This document shows positions 51,271-59,210 of a DNA stretch of 64,000 bases, in pieces. A model generated the notes under the pieces. It did not search any database. It was not told the DNA's origin and saw nothing but the letters and a program-made list of their open reading frames with translations. The stretch's first letter is position 1. Each line of letters starts with the position of its first letter. The DNA comes from Mucilaginibacter pankratovii (GTDB lineage: Bacteria > Bacteroidota > Bacteroidia > Sphingobacteriales > Sphingobacteriaceae): contig NZ_JACWMY010000007.1 of NCBI RefSeq assembly GCF_014773265.1, positions 248,001 to 312,000 on the forward strand, in the 5' to 3' direction. The translations under genes were made by a program, and so were the position numbers.

Positions 51271-53754
51271 ATGCCTAAATATTTCTCCTGTATCCTTGCG
51301 CTTTGCCTGGGTCTATCAAATGTGATCCCAGGCTATGGGCAGCCAATATCCGGTATGGCTATCGCGAAGAAGCACGCCATCATCTCCAATAAACCTGCCC
51401 CCGGTTTTTTTGAAGGGGCATTATTGGGCAACGGGGGCATGGGCGTAAATGTTACCACCCGGCCCGATGCCATTGTGTTGTACTTCGGGCATAATAATGT
51501 GTGGGATATCCGGCTTGCCGAAAATCATAAAGAAGAGATCGGTACTTTTGCCCAGGTGTTTGATAAGGTTAAAAATATCCCCGCGACCTACAATAACTTA
51601 AGCGACGATGCCTGGTACAACCAGTATAGCAATATGGCCGGCGAAAACTACCGCCAACCGTATCCGCGGCCCTTTCCCTGCGGCTCGGTGCTGCTGGGGC
51701 TCGACAGGCGAAAAGTACAGGTGCTGGGCCATGTACTGGATATCTCCAACGGGCTATGTACCGTAAAACTACTCACTGCAAACAAGCAGCATTTATCGCT
51801 TTTGATATTTACCGATATGGCTGCCGACCGCCTGTTGATGCAATTGGTTGATGATAAAGGCAAACCTGCAATCGGTGTTTTCGACAGGATAAAAGTAATG
51901 CCCGATCCTTCTACACCGTCTAACATCCCGCAGCCGCAAACGCAGGAAGATCTGACCGCCGGGATGCTTTCCTTCAGGCAAATATTGCCTTTTGAGGAGC
52001 CTGCTATCCGCAAAGCGGATGCAGATCACCTAAAGGATAAAGCGTTCAGACTAACGGTAAAAGTAAACGGTGCCTTGAGCAAAACCAGCCGTATCAACTG
52101 GAATGGCGTCACCGAAAATATGGCTACGCTGGAGGCTGCCTTACCCGCCGCGCCCTTTTACGCGTCGATAAGCCTTCAGGAGGGATTGGCCACTGCGGTA
52201 AGTAAAGATCTCCCAGCTATCAGCAAGCCGGGGGCGGCAACCTTTAGCAGTGTGCTTGCTAATAACCATGCCATTTGGAAAGCTTATTGGGCAAAATCAG
52301 CCGTGAGCCTGGATGATACTTTTTTGGAGCAAACCTGGTACCGTAACCTGTATTTTTTTAATTGCGCGGCAAAAGAGGGCGTTACCTGCCCGGGCTTGTT
52401 TGCTAACTGGAGCTACAATAACATTGGCACCGCCTGGCACGGCGATTACCACATGAACTACAACACCCAGCAGCCGTTTTGGGTAACCTTTAGCAGCAAC
52501 CACCTGGAGAAGAACCTGCCCTATGTGAGCCTCATTCAAAAGCTGATGCCGGTAAGCCGTAAATGGGCGCAGGAATATTATAACCTGCCGGGTGCTTACT
52601 TTCCGCATTCGGCATACCCGGTAGAGATGAGCATGAACCCATACCCATTGCCCGACTGGGGCTGGGAAATAAGCGAAACACCCTGGGCTGTGCAGGGGCT
52701 TTGGTGGCATTACCTGTACAGCGGCGATAAGGAGTTTTTGCGGAAGCAGGCCTATGAACCCATGAAGGCTGCTGTGCAATTTCTTACAGCTTACATGAAG
52801 CGACCCGATGACCATGGCGGCGAACGCTGGCAAGACGATAAGTACCATATCTTCCCCACGGTGCCACCGGAGTTATATGGCTTAAGGCCGGGCTTTAAGT
52901 TTAATAGTGATTGTAATGTAGACTTAACACTCACCAAATTCATCTTCAAAGCATTTGAGCAGTCAACCGAAGTATTAGGCACCAGGACAGAGGAGCAGCA
53001 GCTTTTAGCAGACATTACCGATATATTAAAATACTTTCCTGATTACCCTACCGCGTTAACGGCATCCGGCGATAGGGTGCTGGTAGCCGTGCCGGGCGAG
53101 AATGCCAATACCGTATATAACGTACCAATCCCGCTTTTTGCAGCTTTTCCGGGCGAAGATTATGGTTTACATTCCGATGAAGCAACGCAGCGGCTGTTAA
53201 AAAACACCTACCAAAACCAGCAGAACGAAGGCGGAAACGACCTGGTATTTATTAACCTGCAGGCAGCGCGGATAGGTATGCTAAATTTAGATGATTTTAA
53301 ACGGCAGATAAATTACTGCCTGCTGCCCAATGGCACCGCTACCGATATGGTGATGCAAACTAAGGGCCGCTACAACGACCAAACCGATTATGCTTACATG
53401 GCCGGGATGGGCATCTGGTTTGAGAATTTTGCACTGCCCGCTGTAATCAACGAATGCCTGATGCAAAGCTACAACGGTACTATTCGCCTGTTTCCCAACT
53501 GGCCAAAAAACAAGGATGCCCGGTTTAAAAACCTGCGTGCGGCAGGCGCGTTTTTGATAAGTGCGGTGCAGATTAAAGGAAAAGTAAATACTATAGATAT
53601 ATTAAGCGAAAAGGGGCAAACGCTGCGACTTATTTCGCCATGGACGAAAGGGGCAGTTATTACGATAACCGGGGGTAAGAAAAAGGTAGCAAGCGGTGAG
53701 ATCGTTATCCAAACATTGCCGGGCCAGCGGATAAGGCTTAGTCCGCTTAATTAA
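51271..53754 (+). CDS. GH95-like six-hairpin glycosidase
   Basis: An ~827-aa exported glycoside hydrolase (signal peptide near residues 1–28, ending GYG/QPIS). The N-terminal GALLGNGGMGVNVTTRPDAI is the family-type opening, and the middle shows WSYNNIGTAWHGDYHMNYNT, a GH95/GH65-type (α/α)6-barrel catalytic region, followed by WETSETPWAVQGLWWHYLY-like sequence. α-L-Fucosidase or α-galactosidase activity on plant or host glycans is the usual guess. The frame also opens at TTG 51220, but MPKYFSCILALC at 51271 is preferred. No transporter or SusCD pair is next to it. Confidence 0.8.
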   Translation: MPKYFSCILALCLGLSNVIPGYGQPISGMAIAKKHAIISNKPAPGFFEGALLGNGGMGVNVTTRPDAIVLYFGHNNVWDIRLAENHKEEIGTFAQVFDKVKNIPATYNNLSDDAWYNQYSNMAGENYRQPYPRPFPCGSVLLGLDRRKVQVLGHVLDISNGLCTVKLLTANKQHLSLLIFTDMAADRLLMQLVDDKGKPAIGVFDRIKVMPDPSTPSNIPQPQTQEDLTAGMLSFRQILPFEEPAIRKADADHLKDKAFRLTVKVNGALSKTSRINWNGVTENMATLEAALPAAPFYASISLQEGLATAVSKDLPAISKPGAATFSSVLANNHAIWKAYWAKSAVSLDDTFLEQTWYRNLYFFNCAAKEGVTCPGLFANWSYNNIGTAWHGDYHMNYNTQQPFWVTFSSNHLEKNLPYVSLIQKLMPVSRKWAQEYYNLPGAYFPHSAYPVEMSMNPYPLPDWGWEISETPWAVQGLWWHYLYSGDKEFLRKQAYEPMKAAVQFLTAYMKRPDDHGGERWQDDKYHIFPTVPPELYGLRPGFKFNSDCNVDLTLTKFIFKAFEQSTEVLGTRTEEQQLLADITDILKYFPDYPTALTASGDRVLVAVPGENANTVYNVPIPLFAAFPGEDYGLHSDEATQRLLKNTYQNQQNEGGNDLVFINLQAARIGMLNLDDFKRQINYCLLPNGTATDMVMQTKGRYNDQTDYAYMAGMGIWFENFALPAVINECLMQSYNGTIRLFPNWPKNKDARFKNLRAAGAFLISAVQIKGKVNTIDILSEKGQTLRLISPWTKGAVITITGGKKKVASGEIVIQTLPGQRIRLSPLN

Positions 53755-53827
53755 GATAAATTATTTGGCTGTCATCGTTCTATACCGGAGGAGACTTATA
53801 TTTGGAGTATCATCAGCCCAATCTATT

Positions 53828-55822
53828 ATGAAAAACCTACTATCCTTATTCCTGTTGTCCTTTGTCTTTTTATCCGCCAGGTCCCAGGACCTGCCTGCCG
53901 ATAGTGGTACCTTCCTGCTGCATAAGTTTGAGCAGCACATTGGGAAGGAAACTTATAAGGTTTACAATTATAAAGACTCTAAAAGATACGCGTATAAAGA
54001 TTCTAAGAAATATGTGGTTGATTTTAAGTTTGTGGACAGGGGCAGCCCGGTACCGCTGAAGGCAATTATCAAAGTAAACCCCGTTGCCGATCCGCTGGAG
54101 TTGGTGATCAAGGGCAGCACCTCACGCTTTTCCAATGTTGATGATTCCATCAAAATAAAAGGTAATACGGCCACCATCCGCGTAAACGATTCTACTTATA
54201 CGCAAAAGGTATTGCCTTTTACCTTCCCGGTTACGGGCTACTCGCCTGCAACCGTGCAAATGCTATTGCTGCAGTACTGGAACAATAAAAAGCAACCTGC
54301 CACCATTAACACCCTGCCTTTTGGTGCGTTACAGATAAAAAAGACGGGTACGGATGTGCTTACCTTCAACGGTAAGCCGCTCCCGCTGATCCGCTACACC
54401 GTAAGCGGCCTGATTTGGGGTAACGAATTACTTTGGACCGATAAGGCCGGCAAACTGATGTGTATCCTCACCATTGACGCCGAAGGCGATAAAACAGAAA
54501 TGATGAGCGAGCCATACGAGGCATTACTGCCCGAACTGATCAAACGCGCGGCAGGGTACGGCATGGAGGCGTTTGGCAAATCAACAGCTTTGCCATCATC
54601 AGCCAATAAAATTGTAGCCATTACCGGTGGTAGTATTATTGATGTGGAGAAAGGCATCACTATCCCAAATGGTGTGATACTATTACAAAACGGACTCATC
54701 ACTAAAATAACTAAAGCCGGAACTGCTATACCAAAAGGCGCTCAAATTATCGATGCTAAAGGCAAAAGCATATTACCCGGCCTTTGGGATATGCACGCTC
54801 ACTTTGAGCAAACCGAGTGGGGCCCGGCCTACCTTGCAGCCGGCGTAACCACCGTGCGCGATTGCGGCAACGAACTTGGCTTTATAGATGCCATCCAAAA
54901 AGCTATCGATAGCGGTAAAGGTATCGGCCCTAAAATAATTATGGCAGGTATTATTGATGGAAAAGGCCCCATGGCGCTTGGTATTATCCAGGCGGATACC
55001 AAAGAACAGGCGATAAAGGCTGTTGATACTTATAAGGCAAGGGGTTTTGGGCAGATAAAGATATATAGCTCGATGAAACCCGCCATTGTAAAGGCGGTTT
55101 GCGATGAAGCGCATAAACTGGGATTAACCGTTACCGGGCACATCCCTAATGGCATGTCGCTGAAAGCAGGCGTGGATTCGGGTATGAACATGGTGAACCA
55201 CGTGCAATACGTGTACAGCATGATGAAACGGAATAAAGACCGCTCGGTTAACTTCGACGACTCCATCAGCAAAGCGGCTATCAAGTTTTTGGCAGATCGT
55301 AAAGTGGTGATAGACCCCACTGTCGGCGTTTATGAAATGGCCTATCGCAACGTAAAGGACGATATCACCAAAGTGGAGCCTGCGTTTTACACCCTTCCAT
55401 TGCCGCTGCAAACCCAGTTTAAAAATACCGGCGAAGATTCTGCCACTGTTGCCCGGTTGAAACCCATGCTGGAAAGTTTAAGGCAGATCGTAAAACGCCT
55501 GTACGACGCAGGCGTACCCATTGTAGCCGGTACCGATATGGGCTTCCCCGGCTTTAGTGTGGACCGAGAACTGGAAATATACGTTGGCGCAGGCTTAACC
55601 CCGGCACAGGCACTTAAAACAGCCACCATCACTCCGGCGCAGGTAATGGGTATGGATAAACAAACCGGCAGCATCGCCACCGGCAAAAACGCTGATATCA
55701 TTATTATTGACGGCAACCCGCTCAGCAACATCAGCGCGGTGCGGAATGTTAAAGTGGTGATAAAAGCGGGTAAGGTTTATAGTCCTACGGTGCTGCATAA
55801 GATGGTTGGGTTTAGTAAGTAG
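53828..55822 (+). CDS. Exported amidohydrolase
   Basis: A ~664-aa protein with signal peptide (MKNLLSLFLLSFVFLSARSQ), a ~260-residue N-terminal domain of unknown type, and an amidohydrolase barrel (imidazolonepropionase-like). The barrel shows DMHAHFEQTEWG (HxH), HIPNGMSLKAGVDSGMNMVN and a later GTDMGFPGFSVDREL with the metal-site Asp. The start at 53828 is preferred to the longer frame from 53765. It follows the glycosidase by 73 nt on the same strand. The substrate is unknown. Confidence 0.85.
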   Translation: MKNLLSLFLLSFVFLSARSQDLPADSGTFLLHKFEQHIGKETYKVYNYKDSKRYAYKDSKKYVVDFKFVDRGSPVPLKAIIKVNPVADPLELVIKGSTSRFSNVDDSIKIKGNTATIRVNDSTYTQKVLPFTFPVTGYSPATVQMLLLQYWNNKKQPATINTLPFGALQIKKTGTDVLTFNGKPLPLIRYTVSGLIWGNELLWTDKAGKLMCILTIDAEGDKTEMMSEPYEALLPELIKRAAGYGMEAFGKSTALPSSANKIVAITGGSIIDVEKGITIPNGVILLQNGLITKITKAGTAIPKGAQIIDAKGKSILPGLWDMHAHFEQTEWGPAYLAAGVTTVRDCGNELGFIDAIQKAIDSGKGIGPKIIMAGIIDGKGPMALGIIQADTKEQAIKAVDTYKARGFGQIKIYSSMKPAIVKAVCDEAHKLGLTVTGHIPNGMSLKAGVDSGMNMVNHVQYVYSMMKRNKDRSVNFDDSISKAAIKFLADRKVVIDPTVGVYEMAYRNVKDDITKVEPAFYTLPLPLQTQFKNTGEDSATVARLKPMLESLRQIVKRLYDAGVPIVAGTDMGFPGFSVDRELEIYVGAGLTPAQALKTATITPAQVMGMDKQTGSIATGKNADIIIIDGNPLSNISAVRNVKVVIKAGKVYSPTVLHKMVGFSK

Positions 55823-55873
55823 TTTGGATTACATAGATTTGGCGTTAGGCCTGATTAGCGCACATAACCACCA

Positions 55874-56022
55874 TGTCATTTCGATGAGCACGCGGGCTGG
55901 AGTGAGAGATGGGGCGAAGAGAAAACTTCTGCGATATGCATGGACGTACGCAAATCGAACAACATAGCGGTTATGCTTTAACGTCTAAGATTTCTCCTCG
56001 CTATCGCTCGTTCGAAATGACA
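55874..56022. repeat. 149-bp MITE-like inverted-repeat element
   Basis: The element begins TGTCATTTCGA and ends TCGAAATGACA, so the two 11-bp ends are exact inverted repeats. It contains ATTTCTCCTCGCTATCGCTC near the right end, a sequence typical of scattered Bacteroidota elements. It encodes nothing and fills most of the gap between two convergent genes. Confidence 0.75.
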
Positions 56023-56079
56023 ACGGGTTTAGGTCGTTAGGCTTTCTGCGGAACGATACGGAAGGCTTTGCCTAACTGC

Positions 56080-56907
56080 TTATGCCTCTTTAGTAAGCGT
56101 GTCCACATATTTCAAGATATCCGGCATCCTGTGTTCGCCCTTCATGCTTTTGATTAGTTCGCTTGCTTCAAGTGTATCCATACCTATGGCAGATACATAC
56201 AAAGGATTTTTGCTTTGCCCGCGTTCTACAGGGATAACTTTCTCTTCCGTGTTTTTAAAGAATGTTTTGGCAACACCAATTACCGGGATTTTTCCACCAA
56301 GCGCTTCCCACAGTTTGCCGCCCAAACCATAGGAGCCTTCGTTGTCAATGTAGACATTCCCATCAACAATAATTAGGTCTATTTGCTCGAGATCTGCTTG
56401 TTCTATAACTTTTAAGATGCAGGGCAGTTCTCTTTTATAAAATTCTCCGGGTACGTAAGGCTCAATATTATCTACACCCAAGCTGATGGTTTGCGCTGCA
56501 ATAACGTCGTCCCAATAAAACAATGCGCCAACGGCTTTAGCGGCATCTTCCAGGTAATAAATATCTATTGCTAATATCTTCTTCCTAAGGGTGCCGTTGA
56601 AGTTAGGCTTCGGTCCAAAATAGTACTGAGATGTCAAATCGCCACTTTCATTCCATTCCCTAAAAAAGCCATAAGGGCTATTATACTGCTCAAAACCTTC
56701 TGTTTTCTTTTTTCCGTCCTCATAGTACTCACGTTGCGCACCATCTTTGTGCCCATCTTTAACTTCTTCTTCGCAACGTATTCCGCCACCATTATAATAT
56801 TCTACTATAGTTCCTGTAAACGGAATTCCTTCGTAAAAGAAATACGGGCCTCCGCCAATATCGAAACCATTAAGCTGCAAATCATCATATAATATTCTCA
56901 ATTCCAT
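56080..56907 (-). CDS. Endonuclease V-like protein with N-terminal YwqK/MORN domain
   Basis: A 275-aa fusion. Residues 1–105 carry MORN/YwqK-type repeats (YNGGGIRCEEEVKDGHKDGA). From ~108 the chain is endonuclease V-like: D115 in ILAIDIYYL, E160 in YVPGEFYKRELPC, D182 in LIIVDGNVYID, K214 in PVIGVAKTF. The usual GHR after the last strand is replaced by AIGMD, so the active site is altered. Endonuclease V cuts DNA or RNA near inosine. A free-standing paralogue of the N-terminal domain lies directly upstream. It is the last gene of a three-gene minus-strand unit. Confidence 0.8.
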   Translation of the reverse strand: MELRILYDDLQLNGFDIGGGPYFFYEGIPFTGTIVEYYNGGGIRCEEEVKDGHKDGAQREYYEDGKKKTEGFEQYNSPYGFFREWNESGDLTSQYYFGPKPNFNGTLRKKILAIDIYYLEDAAKAVGALFYWDDVIAAQTISLGVDNIEPYVPGEFYKRELPCILKVIEQADLEQIDLIIVDGNVYIDNEGSYGLGGKLWEALGGKIPVIGVAKTFFKNTEEKVIPVERGQSKNPLYVSAIGMDTLEASELIKSMKGEHRMPDILKYVDTLTKEA

Positions 56908-56924
56908 GGTGTAGAGTTTTAAGT

Positions 56925-57254
56925 TTAGGCACCTGCAACAGTAGGTGGTTCCGGTCCCCAGTCATATTCATCAATCAGATTACCGTCTTTATCCCATTCA
57001 CGCATCAGCCCATATGAGTGGTTGTACTTAATAAAAGACTCTTGCATCAATTGCCCGTTATCGAAATATTCCCTTACAAACCCATCAGGGTAGCCGTTCA
57101 GGCATTGAGTTTCCAATAGCATATTTCCGCCGGGGAATCTTTCCTCAACTACGCCGGTAAAAGGCATTTCCTTGTAATGATAAATTTCACCTCCGCCAAC
57201 ATCAAAACCCACAATTTTCATGTCCGGGTCGTTTATATTCACCCGTTGCATCAC
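56925..57254 (-). CDS. YwqK/MORN-repeat protein, paralogue of the fusion's N-terminus
   Basis: A 109-aa protein. Its sequence parallels residues ~10–105 of the endonuclease V fusion: VGFDVGGGEIYHYKEMPFTG matches NGFDIGGGPYFFYEGIPFTG, and REYFDNGQLM matches REYYEDGKKK. YwqK-family MORN proteins occur as antitoxin- or immunity-like partners and as general protein-binding repeats. It overlaps the nitrilase gene by 4 nt and precedes the fusion gene by 17 nt. The role is not known. Confidence 0.75.
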   Translation of the reverse strand: MMQRVNINDPDMKIVGFDVGGGEIYHYKEMPFTGVVEERFPGGNMLLETQCLNGYPDGFVREYFDNGQLMQESFIKYNHSYGLMREWDKDGNLIDEYDWGPEPPTVAGA

Positions 57255-58030
57255 ACCAACCCCGGCTTAAACCGTTTTGCCAATAATCCCGTCGCTCTAT
57301 CTAAATCAATTTCCGCTATAGCTACACCGGCTTCGCCGTAGGGCTGGCAGGCAACGCACTCGCCTTGCGGACTAATAATGCACGATGCTGCTTCCTGGTA
57401 CTTAGTGGCATAACCTACACTGGCAAAGTAAATGGTGTTTTCCATGGCGCGCATCATCATGGCTTTTTCGTAATAGGGGCTGTGCTTGTCGCCCCATTCG
57501 GTGAGTTGTACGCCCTCGGTATCGCTGCCGGTATAATGCGGGTGGAATACAACTTGTGCTCCATTACGCGCCGCCCAGCGTACCGATTCGGGGTAGCGGA
57601 AACCCTCGTGGCAAATGGTAATGCCGAATTTTAAGCCCTCCACTTCAAAAAGTTGGCGTTCTGTACCTGCGGTCCAAATGTTATCTTCTGACGGGTCGAG
57701 CTGATTTTTGGTTTGATAGCCTAATGGCTCGCCGGTATTTGATACTACGTAAGAAACGTTCAGTAACTCGCCGTCTTTAAACCAATCCATGGGGACGATG
57801 ATACAGATAGCGTTTTCGGCAGCTATTTCGCAAACTTTATCCAAAGCCGCCTGCATGTTTTCGGGCGTAGACTTTTCCGCGCCAAAGCCTGGATAACCGG
57901 GCAGATAAGTTTCGGGGAAGCAAACTATGGAAGCTTGCTGCGCGGCAGCATCCTTAGCCAGTTTATCTATCCAGTACAAACCATCATTTATTGATTTTGG
58001 GTATGGGGGAGAGGCTACTGCTATTTTCAT
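57251..58030 (-). CDS. Nitrilase-superfamily carbon–nitrogen hydrolase
   Basis: A 259-aa enzyme with the E-K-C triad: E40 in CFPETYLPGYPG, K108 in GYQTKNQLDP and C140 in GITICHEGFRYPE. It hydrolyses amides or nitriles; the substrate is unknown. The longer frame to 58108 is less likely because it adds a hydrophobic, unlike leader. MKIAVASPPYPK at 58030 is preferred. It begins the unit that runs into the YwqK and endonuclease V-fusion genes with a 4-nt overlap. Confidence 0.85.
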   Translation of the reverse strand: MKIAVASPPYPKSINDGLYWIDKLAKDAAAQQASIVCFPETYLPGYPGFGAEKSTPENMQAALDKVCEIAAENAICIIVPMDWFKDGELLNVSYVVSNTGEPLGYQTKNQLDPSEDNIWTAGTERQLFEVEGLKFGITICHEGFRYPESVRWAARNGAQVVFHPHYTGSDTEGVQLTEWGDKHSPYYEKAMMMRAMENTIYFASVGYATKYQEAASCIISPQGECVACQPYGEAGVAIAEIDLDRATGLLAKRFKPGLV

Positions 58031-58060
58031 GATGATACTAAGATAGCGCAACAGGTTTAA

Positions 58061-58148
58061 ATGTCGAACACCGAATCTCGAATATTGAATGATGAAGTAA
58101 AAAAGCACTTCGGCGTTCGATATTCGAAATTCATTATTCGATATTATT
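58061..58148. repeat. Short repeat with inverted copy
   Basis: ATGTCGAACACCGAATCTCG… at 58061–58098 matches the repeat at 6653–6690. A reverse copy (TTCGATATTCGAAATTCATT) follows at ~58115–58140, so the two could pair as a long hairpin between the isomerase and nitrilase genes. Confidence 0.6.
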
Positions 58149-58149
58149 T

Positions 58150-59016
58150 CTACAAGCTCTTCAGGTACTTTATCGTTTCCGGGATCTGCTTGGCATGGTC
58201 CGGGCTTTCGTCTTCAATAAAATAATGGCGGATGCCCACTGCTTTGGCTGCTTTTAGCACCTCAGGGATATCTATTTGCCCGGTGCCCAGCGCTACGTCG
58301 TTTTTAATATCGGTGCCGCCGGTAAGGTCGTTAGCAACGCCTTTACGGATGTCTTTAAGGTGCATCAATCTCCAGCGGGTGGGGTACTTGTACAACAGCT
58401 TAGCTGGGTCCGCGCCGCCGTGGAATGCCCATAGCACATCCATTTCAAACTTCACGTACCGTGGGTCGGTGTTCTTTGCTATATAGTCAAACAGGGTGCC
58501 GTCTCCATAAGGTACAAATTCGTAACCATGGATGTGATAGCAAAGCGTAAGGCTGTTGGCTTTAAGCGTGCGTCCGGCCTTGTTCAGATCGGCAACGGCT
58601 TTTTTTGCATCGTCTATAGTAAAGGTTTTACCATGGGGCAACCAGGCCACCATCACAAATTGCGAACCCAGTATCCCGGCCATACGTACTGCCTCCAGGG
58701 GTTCCTTTACCAGTTCGTTATAATCCACACCGATGGAAGGCATGCTGATGCCCCGTGTACTCAGCATCTGTTTAAATTTATAAATGTCTACACCCTTTGG
58801 GTTGGGGCCCTCCATCTGAGTAATACCAAGGGCCTTTACACTATCCAGCACCGCTTCCGGCCGTGCAGAGAAGCTGGCGCGGTAAGTATAAGCCTGTATG
58901 CCGATAGGGGCGGTGAACAGGTTTTGGCCTTTTGGGGCAACCTTTGCTGTTTTGGGTACTGAGCAGCCCGCGATAGCTATTGCCGTTATAATATACAGGA
59001 ATGATGTTCTTTTCAT
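58150..59016 (-). CDS. Sugar phosphate isomerase/epimerase-like lipoprotein
   Basis: A ~288-aa TIM-barrel protein of the xylose-isomerase-like family with a lipoprotein signal (MKRTSFLYIITAIAIAGCSV, lipid-bearing Cys). Motifs include the FTAPIGIQAYTYRASFSARP start and the metal-ligand-like residues in YVKFEMDVLWAFHGG and RLMHLKDIRKGV. Such exported members in Bacteroidota act on sugars in the periplasm. The start at 59016 is preferred over 59034. It stands apart from the nitrilase unit. Confidence 0.8.
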   Translation of the reverse strand: MKRTSFLYIITAIAIAGCSVPKTAKVAPKGQNLFTAPIGIQAYTYRASFSARPEAVLDSVKALGITQMEGPNPKGVDIYKFKQMLSTRGISMPSIGVDYNELVKEPLEAVRMAGILGSQFVMVAWLPHGKTFTIDDAKKAVADLNKAGRTLKANSLTLCYHIHGYEFVPYGDGTLFDYIAKNTDPRYVKFEMDVLWAFHGGADPAKLLYKYPTRWRLMHLKDIRKGVANDLTGGTDIKNDVALGTGQIDIPEVLKAAKAVGIRHYFIEDESPDHAKQIPETIKYLKSL

Positions 59017-59185
59017 GATGTATTTGATAATCAAAATTAAGGGTTTTTGTTTTAATAGCCCGGGCGTTTACCAGTTTGTGTGCTTTAACTTAACGACTTA
59101 AATGGCGTTTTAGCCGCGCAAATGTTAATTAAATATTAATGCATTATAATGACAATAATGTTTAAACACAATAAAGATAAAATCT

Positions 59186-59193
59186 TACCTTTG
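59186..59193 (+). promoter_or_regulatory. -7 box before the amidotransferase gene
   Basis: TACCTTTG is an exact TAnnTTTG match ending 17 nt before ATG 59211. No TTG is seen at the usual -33 distance; the upstream region is AT-rich. Confidence 0.55.
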
Positions 59194-59210
59194 CGTCCTC
59201 AATACCAAGC

